Below, in pieces: positions 1 to 8,525 of a stretch of DNA of 45,434 bases (positions within the stretch are counted from its first letter, which is position 1; every line of letters starts with the position of its first letter). Under the pieces are notes generated by a model that was not told the DNA's origin, searched no databases, and was given only the letters and a program-made list of their open reading frames with translations. The stretch comes from CAYTAP01 sp964435775. GTDB lineage: Bacteria; Planctomycetota; Phycisphaerae; Tepidisphaerales; Tepidisphaeraceae. The DNA lies in the NCBI GenBank assembly GCA_964435775.1, contig CAYTAP010000011.1, positions 1-45,434 of the forward strand, read 5' to 3'. The position numbers and the translations under genes are program-made.

Positions 1-489
1 GAAGTGGCGATGAAGGAAAAGAAGGCGCGCGTCGAGGATGCGCTCAACGCCTGTCGGGCGGCGGTCGAAGAGGGCATCCTGCCCGGCGGCGGCGTCTCGA
101 CGATCCGGGCGGCCGGCAAGGTGCTCGACAAGCTCCGCAAGGCCGCTCCCAATGAAGAGCAGCGCCTCGGCATCGACATCATCCGCCGGGCCGTTGAAGC
201 CCCGATCAAGCAGATCGCCGAAAACGCCGGCGTCGATGGTTCGGTCATCGCGCAGAAGATCAAGGAAAGCTCGGAAGCGAACTTCGGCTACAACGCCCTG
301 ACCCACGAGTATGGCGACATGCTCAAGATGGGCGTCATCGTGCCGACGAAGGTCGAGCGCACCGCGCTGCAAAACGCCGCGTCGATCTCCTCGCTCCTCC
401 TGACCACAGAAGCAGCCGTCAGCGAGATCAAGGAAGACAAACCCGAACCCGCCGGCGCGCCGGGCGGGGGTATGGGCGGGATGTACTAA
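1..489 (+). CDS. groEL: Chaperonin GroEL, C-terminal part (5' end outside window)
   Basis: This is the last 162 codons of a 60-kDa chaperonin, the ATP-driven folding ring. The frame is open from base 1, so the gene starts upstream of the window. It carries the C-terminal equatorial signature (EDALNACRAAVEEGILPGGG), the NAGVDGSVI stretch and a short Gly/Met tail ending GGGMGGMY, which is the usual GroEL disordered tail. It is the first of three GroEL paralogues in this window; the others lie at 9851 and 12133. Its tail is much shorter than that of the 9851 copy, while the 12133 copy has none. The family call is certain; which paralogue works with the single visible groES cannot be told from sequence. 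Confidence 0.97.
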   Translation, partial: EVAMKEKKARVEDALNACRAAVEEGILPGGGVSTIRAAGKVLDKLRKAAPNEEQRLGIDIIRRAVEAPIKQIAENAGVDGSVIAQKIKESSEANFGYNALTHEYGDMLKMGVIVPTKVERTALQNAASISSLLLTTEAAVSEIKEDKPEPAGAPGGGMGGMY

Positions 490-636
490 ATCCCGGTTTG
501 ACCATTTGTGCTAAATTGACGGGGCCGGGTGTCGAAAGACGCCCGGCCTCTCGTCATTTGGCGAGAGTTGAAAAGCTCTTTCGGTCGCACGTACAATGGA
601 CACCTGCGGTCACATGAGCGAATCAACGGAGATACC

Positions 637-981
637 ATGGACGCGGTATCAATCACCATCGGCGCGAGTTGGATTTTCGTGGGGTTGTTGTCCGCGGGCC
701 TTTCCATTCCTTTGATGAATGACAAGGTGGTACGCAATCCATTTTATGGGATGCGATTTGCCCAGTCCTTTGAATCCGATAAGGCGTGGTTCGCCATCAA
801 CCGCTATGGCGGACGAAAAATGTTCCTCTGGTCGTGGCCGCTGGTTGCAATTGGAATCGTGTCGCTCTTAGTGCCCCTCGTGTCTCGCCCCATCGTCGCA
901 ATACTTTTGGGACTTGGACCCCTCATGTTTATTTTTGTTCCCGCCATTCAAACCTGGCGCTTTGCCAGGCGGTATGAATAG
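637..981 (+). CDS. SdpI-family small membrane protein
   Basis: 114 residues with three hydrophobic segments (roughly residues 5-25, 64-84 and 86-106). The loop NPFYGMRFAQSF...W.AINRYGG matches the conserved loop of the SdpI/YhfL immunity-protein family, in which the Bacillus member protects against the SdpC toxin. In other bacteria the family is widespread with unknown role, so the family is supported but the function is not. The start at 637 is preferred over an in-frame codon at 529 because AACGGAGA lies just upstream and family homology starts there. The last 45 bp or so of this gene are copied again at 2204-2252. Confidence 0.7.
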   Translation: MDAVSITIGASWIFVGLLSAGLSIPLMNDKVVRNPFYGMRFAQSFESDKAWFAINRYGGRKMFLWSWPLVAIGIVSLLVPLVSRPIVAILLGLGPLMFIFVPAIQTWRFARRYE

Positions 982-1003
982 CCGCGCCATCTCACCGCGC
1001 TTT

Positions 1004-1069
1004 GTAGGGGCGGATTCAGCCGCCGTCGCTGGCGCTTGTGCGACAATCGGCGGCTGAAGCCGCCCCTAC
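1004..1069. repeat. REPIN: two inverted REP units
   Basis: A 22-bp REP (begins GTAGGGGCGGATTCAGCC) and its inverted copy at 1048-1069 are separated by exactly 22 bp. The spacer ends GCGACAAT, as in the second copy at 1460-1525, which has identical 22+22+22 geometry. Paired inverted REPs next to a RAYT gene are the classic REPIN arrangement. Confidence 0.85.
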
Positions 1070-1089
1070 GGGTGGCATTTGATACTCTG

Positions 1090-1488
1090 ATGGACAGGAC
1101 GTCATCTTACGGCACAAATGCGGTGATATTTCATTACCCCTACTTCTCCATCCGTTTCTTCGAGTGCTTCGGCCCGCTGCTCCTTCTCGTGATTACCACG
1201 CACATATTCGCCACGCCGTTTCGCCGGCCGTGGTGGCTCGCCGTGATATCGTCGGTGTGGGTGATGTTTTGTCTTGTGTTGGCATTTCTCCTATACATGG
1301 GCGAATCAGCCAATTTTTGGAATCCACACGTCATCTCGCCCATTGGCTTGGTTTACATCATCGCCGGCGGATGGTTCATCTCTGGCATGGCGTTGATATG
1401 GGTCCCCGAGATACTGCGGCGGCTGATCCACAGATTGACGTCGGACAAGACGGCATTTTGTAGGGGCGGCTTCAGCCGCCGTCGATGA
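1090..1488 (+). CDS. Small multi-span membrane protein, unknown
   Basis: 132 residues with three hydrophobic stretches (residues about 25-45, 50-72 and 88-112, e.g. PLLLLVITTHIF, VWVMFCLVLAFLLYM, GLVYIIAGGWFISG). I recognise no family. The first ATG after the upstream REPIN is 1090; a longer frame from 1036 would translate the REPIN and is rejected. The C-terminus CRGGFSRRR is encoded by the left REP unit of the next REPIN, and the stop TGA lies in the REPIN spacer. The native end of the protein has therefore been replaced or extended by repeat sequence. Confidence 0.6.
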   Translation: MDRTSSYGTNAVIFHYPYFSIRFFECFGPLLLLVITTHIFATPFRRPWWLAVISSVWVMFCLVLAFLLYMGESANFWNPHVISPIGLVYIIAGGWFISGMALIWVPEILRRLIHRLTSDKTAFCRGGFSRRR

Positions 1489-1525
1489 GGGTCACGCGAC
1501 AATCGGCGGCTGAAGCCGCCCCTAC
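1460..1525. repeat. REPIN upstream of the RAYT gene
   Basis: Same 22-22-22 geometry as 1004-1069: REP at 1460-1481, 22-bp spacer, inverted REP at 1504-1525. It overlaps the end of the preceding membrane gene and lies 64 bp before the RAYT start. Confidence 0.88.
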
Positions 1526-1589
1526 GAAATGGCTCATGAGATGTAACATCTTTTTTGCGGAAAGAGGTGTTCCGGATAATCTTGCTCCC

Positions 1590-2162
1590 ATGCCATGCTA
1601 TCGTCGCGCACATATTCCCGGCGGGACGTTCTTCTTCACACTTGTTACGGAATGCCGAGTCCCTCTCTTTCAAGACGAAGCAATTCGCCAGCTATTGAGC
1701 AGCGCCATCGCCGAATGCGGGCGACGACATCCATTTGTGCTTGATGCGATCGTTCTGCTCCCCGACCATCTCCACCTCCTCATGACGTTGCCGCCGGAAG
1801 TTGCGGACTTTTCAATCCGTATTGCGTCTATGAAGGCCATATTCACAAGGAAATTCCGCGCTGCTGGAGGCAGGGAACAAGCACGAACCACTTCCCGCAT
1901 CCGCAAGCGCCGCCGAGGCGTGTGGCAGCGATGGTTTTGGGAGCATGCCATTCGTGATGACGAGGATTTGAATCATCATTTGGATTACATCCATTATAAT
2001 CCCGTCAAGCATGGCTTGGTGAAGTGTCCCCATGCGTGGCCTCATTCCACTTTCAACAGACACGTGGCGCAGGGAGCCTATTCATCCGATTGGCTGTGCT
2101 GTTGTCAACATCCGATTCGACCGCCGGATTTTAGGAGACTCGCGCTTGATCGCATGGAATAA
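1590..2162 (+). CDS. REP-associated tyrosine transposase (RAYT, Y1/HUH type)
   Basis: 190 residues. RAYTs are single-copy, IS200/IS605-related Y1 nucleases that bind and cut REP hairpins and are thought to spread REPINs. The sequence shows the typical start MPCYRRAHIPGGTFFFT, the HUH-type metal motif in LPDHLHLLMTL (residues about 61-71) and the catalytic-tyrosine region LDYIHYNPVKHGLV (about 132-145). The start at 1590 matches the family start; an in-frame upstream codon at 1485 would translate the REPIN. The gene is flanked by a REPIN at 1460-1525 and a single REP at 2177-2198, matching established RAYT organisation. It looks intact. Confidence 0.92.
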   Translation: MPCYRRAHIPGGTFFFTLVTECRVPLFQDEAIRQLLSSAIAECGRRHPFVLDAIVLLPDHLHLLMTLPPEVADFSIRIASMKAIFTRKFRAAGGREQARTTSRIRKRRRGVWQRWFWEHAIRDDEDLNHHLDYIHYNPVKHGLVKCPHAWPHSTFNRHVAQGAYSSDWLCCCQHPIRPPDFRRLALDRME

Positions 2163-2176
2163 CGATCCATGAATAC

Positions 2177-2198
2177 CGGCGGCTGAAGCCGCCCCTAC
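2177..2198 (-). repeat. Single REP unit downstream of the RAYT
   Basis: A 22-bp copy of the REP in the same orientation as the right arms of the two REPINs, 14 bp after the RAYT stop. Confidence 0.85.
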
Positions 2199-2203
2199 TT
2201 GGT

Positions 2204-2252
2204 TTCCCGACAATTCAAACTCGGCGCTTTGCCAGGCGGTATGAATAGCCGC
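2204..2252 (+). pseudogene. Duplicated 3' end of the SdpI-like gene
   Basis: TTCCCG..ATTCAAAC..GGCGCTTTGCCAGGCGGTATGAATAGCCG here repeats 938-985, the last codons and stop of the SdpI-like gene, with a one-base indel and a few substitutions. The two copies are direct repeats enclosing the small membrane gene, both REPINs, the RAYT and the third REP. This is either the stub of a second SdpI-like gene or a duplication linked to arrival of the RAYT block. Confidence 0.75.
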
Positions 2253-2885
2253 ACGATCTGACGGTGCCACTCATCCCTCGCCAATGGCAGACTCTGCCCC
2301 ATTTAACACCGAATCCGTCCCTGTTGTGAAAAGAAGCGGAGTTTGAACCGGCACGCGGCTCATGTTGGGATAGAGTGCTGTCGGGGCATTCGTTTGTGCG
2401 ATGGTCCGCATCGCATGAGGCCGCAGCAGGAGCAGGTATGCAGCAGGATCAATTCGCATCACAGAAGCAGCCGTCGGATTTTCGCGGCGTCAATCACCTG
2501 CATCGGACCGTGCGAGTGGATGTATCGGCGGAGCATCGGAGCAAGCCAGTCGATGAGATCATTCGGTCGGATCGCATACACGAGCGCGAAATGGAGGAGC
2601 CGGAGCGCTGGGATGGGATGAGCTGATCACAATCGGCGAAGGCGGGATGGATTTGAGGTTCGCGCGGGGGGCGAGACCATTCCACCATACACGTCGTGGA
2701 AGCGCTTATCGACGCATGTCAAGGGAAGCAAGCGCGCCGAACTGGCTTCGCCACACCGCCGATCATTATGGCGGAACATGGGAGGGAAGGAATTTCACAG
2801 TGTGGGAGGTCGATGGCGGCGGTCCGTCCTCGCCTTGATTGGGTACAGGCCCGGGGGAGGATTTCACTCATATCCATGGCACGCT
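2253..2885. other. Gene-poor stretch before panC
   Basis: I see no convincing gene. Two short minus-strand frames follow each other with a TGATG overlap: 2626 down to 2459 (opens without an ATG; includes NDLIDWLAPMLRRYIHSHG) and 2459 down to 2271 (starts MRIDPAAYLLLLRPHAM). Their composition is gene-like, but neither matches a family I know and no good ribosome site is visible. They may be remnants. Confidence 0.4.
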
Positions 2886-2897
2886 ATGCTGTCAGTC

Positions 2898-3749
2898 ATG
2901 CAGGTTGTTCACACCATCGCCGATTGCCGGTCGGCGCGTCACGGGCTGGGGCGGACGGCGCTTGTGCCGACGATGGGAGCGTTGCACGCGGGACACTTGT
3001 CGCTCATTGAGATCGCGCGGCGACACGCGGAACATGTGATCGTATCCATCTTCGTCAACCCCACTCAGTTCGGTCCCCGCGAGGATTTCAACCGATATCC
3101 GCGCCCGATTGATGATGATCTGCAAAAATGCGAGGCGGCGGAAGTGGACCTGGTCTTTAATCCATCGCCGGAGGAGATGTACCCGACCGATGCCGCGCGG
3201 GACGTGGTGGTCGATGTTCCGGCTTTGACGACCGTGCTGGAAGGGAAGCATCGGCCCGGACATTTTCGCGGCGTTTGTCAGGTGGTGAGCAAACTCTTTC
3301 ACATCACCCGCCCGGATGCGGCGGTGTTTGGTCAAAAGGATTATCAGCAATTCCGCGTGCTCGATGCGATGACCCGCGCGCTCGACTTTCCGATTGAGAT
3401 CGTGATGGCGCCGACGCTGCGTGACGCCGATGGGCTGGCGATGTCGAGCCGCAACCAATATCTCGCGCCCGATGAACGTAAGCGTGCGTTCGTCATCAAC
3501 CAGGCGCTGCGGGCGGCCGAGGAGGAATACCATTCCGGCATTCGACAGACCAACCGCCTCATCGCGCTGATGCAGAGGATGTTGCTGGATGTTGGGAACC
3601 TGGGGCATGTCCCTTTGAGCATCGACTACATCGCCGCCATCGACGCCCAAACGCTTCAACCGGTCCAACAAGCCGATCACCCCACCGTGCTCGCCATCGC
3701 GGCGCGCGTGGGGGCGACGCGCCTCATTGACAACATTATTCTCAATTGA
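2898..3749 (+). CDS. panC: Pantothenate synthetase
   Basis: Pantothenate synthetase condenses D-pantoate with beta-alanine using ATP, the last step of vitamin B5 synthesis, in the cytoplasm. 283 residues, the normal length. Visible motifs are the nucleotide-binding PTMGALHAGH (HxGH), FVNPTQFGPREDF, FGQKDYQQF and the KMSKS-equivalent MSSRNQYL. The start MQVVHTI at 2898 fits the family; an in-frame ATG at 2886 would add only four residues. The stop at 3749 lies 73 bp before the UvrC-like gene. No panB or panD is in the window. Confidence 0.95.
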   Translation: MQVVHTIADCRSARHGLGRTALVPTMGALHAGHLSLIEIARRHAEHVIVSIFVNPTQFGPREDFNRYPRPIDDDLQKCEAAEVDLVFNPSPEEMYPTDAARDVVVDVPALTTVLEGKHRPGHFRGVCQVVSKLFHITRPDAAVFGQKDYQQFRVLDAMTRALDFPIEIVMAPTLRDADGLAMSSRNQYLAPDERKRAFVINQALRAAEEEYHSGIRQTNRLIALMQRMLLDVGNLGHVPLSIDYIAAIDAQTLQPVQQADHPTVLAIAARVGATRLIDNIILN

Positions 3750-3822
3750 AACTCGCCGCCCCGCCGACACGTTCGCACCACATCATGCTTCCCCTTCGCT
3801 TCCAGGCGAATACCATACGTTG

Positions 3823-5034
3823 ATGTCCCGCTGGTCCGACCAATTCGATCACATGCGGCCGTTTGATTCAGGCGATGATTTCGAGGCATTTCTGAAAAAC
3901 ATTCCAGCGCGGCGGGCGGTCTGTTTACTGGCGGACGCCGAAGGTCGGCCGGTCCAGTTGCTGTGCGTCGCCAATATGCGGCGGAGCGTGGAGCGACGCC
4001 TGGGTTCGGCCGAGGCGGGGACCGGGGCATCGCGTCGCGTCGATTACCGCGCCCTCATTCGACAACTGCATTGGCGGGAAGTCGGCAGCGCATTCGAAGG
4101 GGACATCGTTTATCTCGAGCTTGCGCGGGAGCTTTTTCCGCGAACTTATCGCAAGTTGATCGCCCATTGGACGGCGTGGTATGTGCATGTCGATCCGGAA
4201 GCGGCGTTTCCACGATATGTGAAAACGACCGATCCCGTGGCGGGCAGTGGGCTCGTCTTTGGCCCGCTGGAGAACAGAAATTGCGCATCAAAACTCATCG
4301 AACTCCTCGAAGATGCATTCGATCTGTGCCGCTATCACAACATTCTCACGCAAGCGCCGAATGGGCTGGCGTGTGCGTACAAGGAGATGGGCAAATGCCC
4401 GGCGCCGTGCGATGGGTCGATCTCGATGGAGCAGTATCGGGGGATGATCTCGCGGAGCGCGGCGTTTTTATCTGACCCCGCACCGGTGATCGGGGAACAG
4501 AAGGAGCGGATGGCGTCGGCGGCGGGGGAATTGCGGTTTGAGCTGGCGGGACGAATCAAGACGTTGGTCGATCAGCTTTCGCAGATCGGCAAGGGATCCT
4601 ATCAGCATGTCCGGCGGATCGATCAAGATGCGCTGCTCTCACTGCAGCGCGGCCGGCGGCCGGGGACGGCCGATCTGTTTCTCATCGCCGGAGGCCAGGT
4701 GCGGCAATGCGCGTGCCTCACCGGGTTGTCGAACGACTTTTCCAGCTTGCCGGACCATCTGGGAGAAGAACTTCGCGCGATGCGGGAGCAACCAATGGAT
4801 GCGAACGGCGCCGAGCGGCTGGGCGTCGTCGCACATCACCTGTTCGCGCCGCGATCCAAGCCGTGGCTTTTTCTTCCGTTTGCGGAGGTAACAGGAAAAT
4901 CATTGACGGAAGCTCTTCGGCAATTGCATAAAAAGAAGAACGCGGAAGAAGAGGATGATGAAGATTTGGGCGGGGAACTTTCGGTGTCGGAGACGGGCAA
5001 TGGCGGCGGCGATCCCGCGACGGAGGCTTCATGA
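3823..5034 (+). CDS. UvrC-like protein with degenerate GIY-YIG domain
   Basis: 403 residues. It matches the front of UvrC, the nuclease subunit of nucleotide-excision repair. The stretch after the nuclease domain has the four-cysteine region (AYKEMGKCPAPCDG, residues about 183-200), followed by a UVR-like helical segment (about 225-250). The N-terminal domain aligns with GIY-YIG, but the GIY and YIG tyrosines are absent (RRAVCLLADAEGRPVQLLCV), while the NMRRSVERRL helix is kept. There is no C-terminal RNase H-like or HhH domain; the end is acidic (EEEDDEDLGG). Both incision activities of UvrC therefore look absent, suggesting a structural or regulatory derivative. The ATG at 3823 is chosen; an in-frame TTG at 3727 would overlap panC. 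Confidence 0.7.
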   Translation: MSRWSDQFDHMRPFDSGDDFEAFLKNIPARRAVCLLADAEGRPVQLLCVANMRRSVERRLGSAEAGTGASRRVDYRALIRQLHWREVGSAFEGDIVYLELARELFPRTYRKLIAHWTAWYVHVDPEAAFPRYVKTTDPVAGSGLVFGPLENRNCASKLIELLEDAFDLCRYHNILTQAPNGLACAYKEMGKCPAPCDGSISMEQYRGMISRSAAFLSDPAPVIGEQKERMASAAGELRFELAGRIKTLVDQLSQIGKGSYQHVRRIDQDALLSLQRGRRPGTADLFLIAGGQVRQCACLTGLSNDFSSLPDHLGEELRAMREQPMDANGAERLGVVAHHLFAPRSKPWLFLPFAEVTGKSLTEALRQLHKKKNAEEEDDEDLGGELSVSETGNGGGDPATEAS

Positions 5035-5089
5035 TCGCCCATTGGCCAATTTCATGCGATGTGCCGGTCGTGGACGATATGAAAATGGC

Positions 5090-5392
5090 ATGTCCCATCG
5101 CACGATCCACCATGACGCCGAGCATTGCCCGTTTCTCAACCGGCTGGACGCGCGATGCGGAGATCGCTTTCGCGTGGACCGGCTGGGCGATGCTTACCGA
5201 TATTGCTTTGACCAGTACAAGCTTTGTCCGGTCTACCTCGATTTGTTGATTGAACGGCGAGTTCGCCGGCAAGATGAAGCAATCGCAACAAGCACCCCAC
5301 ATGCAGCCCCGCTTGTCCAAATCACGCTCCCCCATCGACACGCGGCTGGCGCAACCGATCGTGCGGGCGTTCCTGCTCCATCTGGCGTCTGA
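5090..5392 (+). CDS. Small conserved Cys-containing protein, unknown
   Basis: 100 residues. The core EHCPFLNRLDARCGDRF..DRLGDAYRYCFDQYKLCPVYLDLLIERR has four cysteines (CPFL, RCG, YCF, LCPVY). Its look recalls small proteins I associate with planctomycete genomes, probably metal- or disulfide-bound, with no known function. The start is the ATG at 5090. The 3' part (about 40 codons) runs past the likely xerD start in another frame, so either the two genes overlap by about 120 bp or xerD starts later (ATG at 5301). Confidence 0.55.
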   Translation: MSHRTIHHDAEHCPFLNRLDARCGDRFRVDRLGDAYRYCFDQYKLCPVYLDLLIERRVRRQDEAIATSTPHAAPLVQITLPHRHAAGATDRAGVPAPSGV

Positions 5393-6251
5393 ACGGGGAC
5401 TGTCCGATAACTCGCTCAACGCCTATCGCCGCGATCTGGAGGATCTGCACGACTATTTCAGTGAGCGTCATCTTGATTTCACTTCGGCGGGTGAAAGCGG
5501 ATCATCCCTGGCCGCCGATGATTTTCGAGGCTACCTTCAGGACCTGACGACACGGGGCAAATCGACCAAAACCGTGGCGCGGCGCATCGCGGCGATCCGG
5601 GTATTTTTGCGATACCTGCTGGCCGACGGGCGCGATGTCACCGGAATCCTCCAGCAACTGGAGCGACCGAAGTCCGAGCATGATCTGCCGAAGATTCTCA
5701 GCCGCGCACAGGTCAACCAACTCATCAGCGCGCCCGACCCGGAATCCGCATTGTTCAACCGCGATGTGGCGATTCTGGAATTGCTCTACGCCAGCGGCCT
5801 CCGCGCCACCGAGCTTTGCGTGCTCAAGGTGAGCGATGTCAATCTATCGGTGGGGTGCGTGCGCGTGCTGGGCAAGGGCATGAAGGAGCGGATCGTTCCG
5901 CTGGGGCGGGCGGCGGCGGAGGCGATTGAGCGCTATCTGGAGGAAACGCGCCCGCTGTTGGAAAAGTCGCCCGGAGAACTGCTGTTCCTATCGCGCACGG
6001 GTCGGCCGATGGAACGAATCGCCCTCTGGATGCTCGTCGAGAAATACGGCAGGCGCTCGGGGCTGCTCAAACACATCTCCCCCCATGTCCTGAGGCACTG
6101 CTTCGCCAGTCACCTTGTCAGTGGCGGCGCCGACCTCCGCGTTGTACAGGAACTGCTCGGCCACAGCGACATCGCCACGACGCAGGTGTACACCCACGTC
6201 GATCAGGATCGGTTGAAAAACATGCACAAACGCTATCACCCAAGGGGATAA
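5274..6251 (+). CDS. xerD: Tyrosine recombinase XerD (chromosome dimer resolution)
   Basis: 325 residues. It has an N-terminal SAM-like DNA-binding domain (AFLLHLASERGLSDNSLNAYRRDL) and a C-terminal catalytic domain with the full set: R in ASGLRATELC, K in VLGKGMKERIVPLG, H-x-x-R in HVLRHCFASH, H in LLGHSDIATT and the nucleophile in VYTHVD. With XerC and FtsK it resolves chromosome dimers at dif. Its sequence and core context favour the housekeeping enzyme rather than a phage integrase, unlike the one at 33703. The start is uncertain: ATG 5274, ATG 5301 or TTG 5250. Confidence 0.88.
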   Translation: MKQSQQAPHMQPRLSKSRSPIDTRLAQPIVRAFLLHLASERGLSDNSLNAYRRDLEDLHDYFSERHLDFTSAGESGSSLAADDFRGYLQDLTTRGKSTKTVARRIAAIRVFLRYLLADGRDVTGILQQLERPKSEHDLPKILSRAQVNQLISAPDPESALFNRDVAILELLYASGLRATELCVLKVSDVNLSVGCVRVLGKGMKERIVPLGRAAAEAIERYLEETRPLLEKSPGELLFLSRTGRPMERIALWMLVEKYGRRSGLLKHISPHVLRHCFASHLVSGGADLRVVQELLGHSDIATTQVYTHVDQDRLKNMHKRYHPRG

Positions 6252-6335
6252 GATGGATGGACGGGCGATAAAGGATTGGAAACGACTGCCGGGATGCGGC
6301 GCCGACGCGGCAGGGATGCGATGGCGACGCGTGCG

Positions 6336-6557
6336 TTACGCCACCTGCACATCGGACGATTCGGGAATATGACGGCTTTGAAGGCACATCGCCACAAAGA
6401 TATGGCGCAGCCGATCCAGTGGCGTGGAGGACAGGAATTCCTTCGTGAAATCAACAGGAAACGTCGCCTGGTAGTTGGCGAATTGATGAACCAGCGCTTC
6501 GCGGTCCAGCGATGACACCAGGCAAATAAGCTCTTCGACTTGCTGTGACTGCGACAT
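6336..6557 (-). CDS. Small conserved protein, unknown
   Basis: 73 residues beginning MSQSQQVEELICLVSSLDRE, with a conserved-looking core (FPVDFTKEFL...LDRLRHIFVAMCLQ) resembling a family I know only as 'hypothetical' in planctomycetes. The start at 6557 is well supported by GAGGAGTG just upstream. There is no signal peptide or membrane span. It converges with xerD. Confidence 0.65.
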   Translation of the reverse strand: MSQSQQVEELICLVSSLDREALVHQFANYQATFPVDFTKEFLSSTPLDRLRHIFVAMCLQSRHIPESSDVQVA

Positions 6558-6651
6558 TTCAACACTCCTCGGGCACACCATACCAGACAACATACACCAG
6601 CTTGACGTTGGGCGAAGCTCCCGATTTTTTCAAAGCGGCGGCGGTGAGCCG

Positions 6652-7116
6652 TCAGATGAAAAAGTCGAGCAGCAGTCCCTTACTGATGATATCGGGCCGA
6701 GGAGCGTGAAGCTTTATCGATGGCGCGGGTCGCGCGGGTGACGCGGGCTTGGGCCCGTCCTGCCAGGGCAACACCCGCCACGGCGGCTGCATGAAAGGGG
6801 GCAACTCCGCATGATGCGTCGTTGCCACATCGACCGGCGGCGGGCAGGAGCATTCCACGCATGGAGTGGAGGGTGACGCCGCGGAATAATGAACCTGGCG
6901 TGGTTCGATGACGGGCTGGGGATGAAGATGGCGTCGAGGCTCGATGACGGGCTGGGGTTGAATGTGTCGGCGTGGCTCGTAAGTGGCGGCCGGGCCGAGC
7001 GTACCTCGCTCGATGGCCCCGTGGATGTCGGCGGTGCGAATGGCATCGCGCAGCAGCGACACGACCTTGAGGTCGAGCGCGGCCACCAATGCTTCGACAT
7101 GTGCTTCGATACCCAC
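6652..7116 (-). CDS. Proline-rich protein with a conserved N-terminal helix, unknown
   Basis: 154 residues. The N-terminal 40 residues look folded (VEALVAALDLKVVSLLRDAI). Then come two repeats RRHIQPQPVIEP / RRHLHPQPVIEP and a proline/cysteine-rich stretch (CVECSCPPP). The end KGLLLDFFI also looks conserved. Codon use and the clean proline register argue for a real gene. I infer an extended linker with terminal anchoring motifs, but no function. It is divergent from queA, leaving a 295-bp shared promoter region (7117-7411). Confidence 0.55.
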   Translation of the reverse strand: MGIEAHVEALVAALDLKVVSLLRDAIRTADIHGAIERGTLGPAATYEPRRHIQPQPVIEPRRHLHPQPVIEPRQVHYSAASPSTPCVECSCPPPVDVATTHHAELPPFMQPPWRVLPWQDGPKPASPARPAPSIKLHAPRPDIISKGLLLDFFI

Positions 7117-7411
7117 GGTTTACACGAAGCAAATGACGGGTAATTGTTGCGCTTCGACGCGTCTTCAGGCGCCAAATCCTCCGTAATCACCGTGAGAAAA
7201 CAAATAATCACCTTTTTCCCGGACGCGCGCGAAGATGGTCCGTTTGTGACGGATGATGCGTGATGGCCACATGGCATGATGGCGGAGGGCATCGACTCGA
7301 TGAGCCGACGCGAGTATGGTGCCAAACGCCAAACGCCACATGCGCGGAGTGTGAAGGGGGCGCATCACGCCCGATAACATTGGATGGGTCAATCAGCAGG
7401 AACTTGCCGCC

Positions 7412-8455
7412 GTGAAAGCCTCGGAACTTGATTTCGATCTCCCGCCCGAACTCATCGCGCAGACGCCATCGGCCAATCGTGAAGAGTCGCGGTTGCTGCA
7501 TTACGAGCGCAACGCCGGTCGGATCGAACATCGCCGATTCCGCGAACTCCCCACACTCTTGCGCGCCGGCGACTTGTTGGTGTTCAACGACGCCAAGGTC
7601 GTCCCCGCACGATTCATGCTTCGAAAGGAGACCGGCGGGCACATCGAAGGGTTGTTCCTCAATGAAGCATCCCCCGGCCGGTGGGAAGTGCTGCTGCGCA
7701 ATCTTGGCAAGACGTGGGAGACGACATCGCTCACGTTTGTCGAAGCGCCGAACGTTCATGCGAGAGCGGTGAAAAGCATGGGCGATGGGCAATTCCTGCT
7801 CGAGGTCGATGCGCCGGAGCCGGCGCTGGTTTTCCTGTCTCGCGTCGGGCGGATGCCGTTGCCCCCGTACATCAAGCGGAAAAAGGATCATGACCAGCGC
7901 GATGAGCTTGATCGCAAGCGCTATCAAACGGTCTACGCCCGCACGCCAGGCGCGGTGGCCGCCCCGACGGCCGGGTTGCACTTTACGCCACATTTACTGG
8001 ACGAACTGGCGCGCGCGGGTGTGGAGAGCGCGACCCTCACGCTGCATGTCGGGCTTGGCACATTCAAGCCGGTCACCGCGGATGAATTGACCGATCACAC
8101 GATGCATGTCGAACGGTACAGCATCCCGGCGCGGACCGCCGACGTGTTGAATTACGCGAAGGCGGCCGGTCGGCGGATCATCGCGGTGGGGACGACGAGC
8201 GTGAGAGTGTTGGAAAGCCAGCCGGCAGGAGAGGCTTTCGTCGAAAAGAGCGGCGAAACGGGCATCTTCATCCATCCCCCCTATCAGTGGCGGCATGTCG
8301 ATGCGCTGATCACCAACTTTCATCTGCCGCGCAGCACGCTGATCGCACTGGTCGCGGCGATGGTCGGGCTGGACGAACAGCGCCGCATCTACCGGGAGGC
8401 CATCGAGCGCCGCTACCGATTTTTCAGCTACGGCGATGCGATGCTCATTGAATGA
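7412..8455 (+). CDS. queA: S-adenosylmethionine:tRNA ribosyltransferase-isomerase
   Basis: QueA moves the ribosyl part of SAM onto 7-aminomethyl-7-deazaguanine in tRNA, forming epoxyqueuosine. 347 residues, full length. Family motifs are FDLPPELIAQTP at the N-terminus, LLVFNDAKVVPARF, GAVAAPTAGLHFT, LHVGLGTFKPV, GTTSVRVLES and TNFHLPRSTL. The start is a GTG at 7412; an upstream ATG would fall in the divergent promoter region. No other queuosine gene is nearby. Confidence 0.96.
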   Translation: MKASELDFDLPPELIAQTPSANREESRLLHYERNAGRIEHRRFRELPTLLRAGDLLVFNDAKVVPARFMLRKETGGHIEGLFLNEASPGRWEVLLRNLGKTWETTSLTFVEAPNVHARAVKSMGDGQFLLEVDAPEPALVFLSRVGRMPLPPYIKRKKDHDQRDELDRKRYQTVYARTPGAVAAPTAGLHFTPHLLDELARAGVESATLTLHVGLGTFKPVTADELTDHTMHVERYSIPARTADVLNYAKAAGRRIIAVGTTSVRVLESQPAGEAFVEKSGETGIFIHPPYQWRHVDALITNFHLPRSTLIALVAAMVGLDEQRRIYREAIERRYRFFSYGDAMLIE

Positions 8456-8525
8456 AATATGGCGATAAATGAAACGCGGCAGCGAATGAATCACAGCGAC
8501 GAATGACGCTGGGCGACACGGCCGA

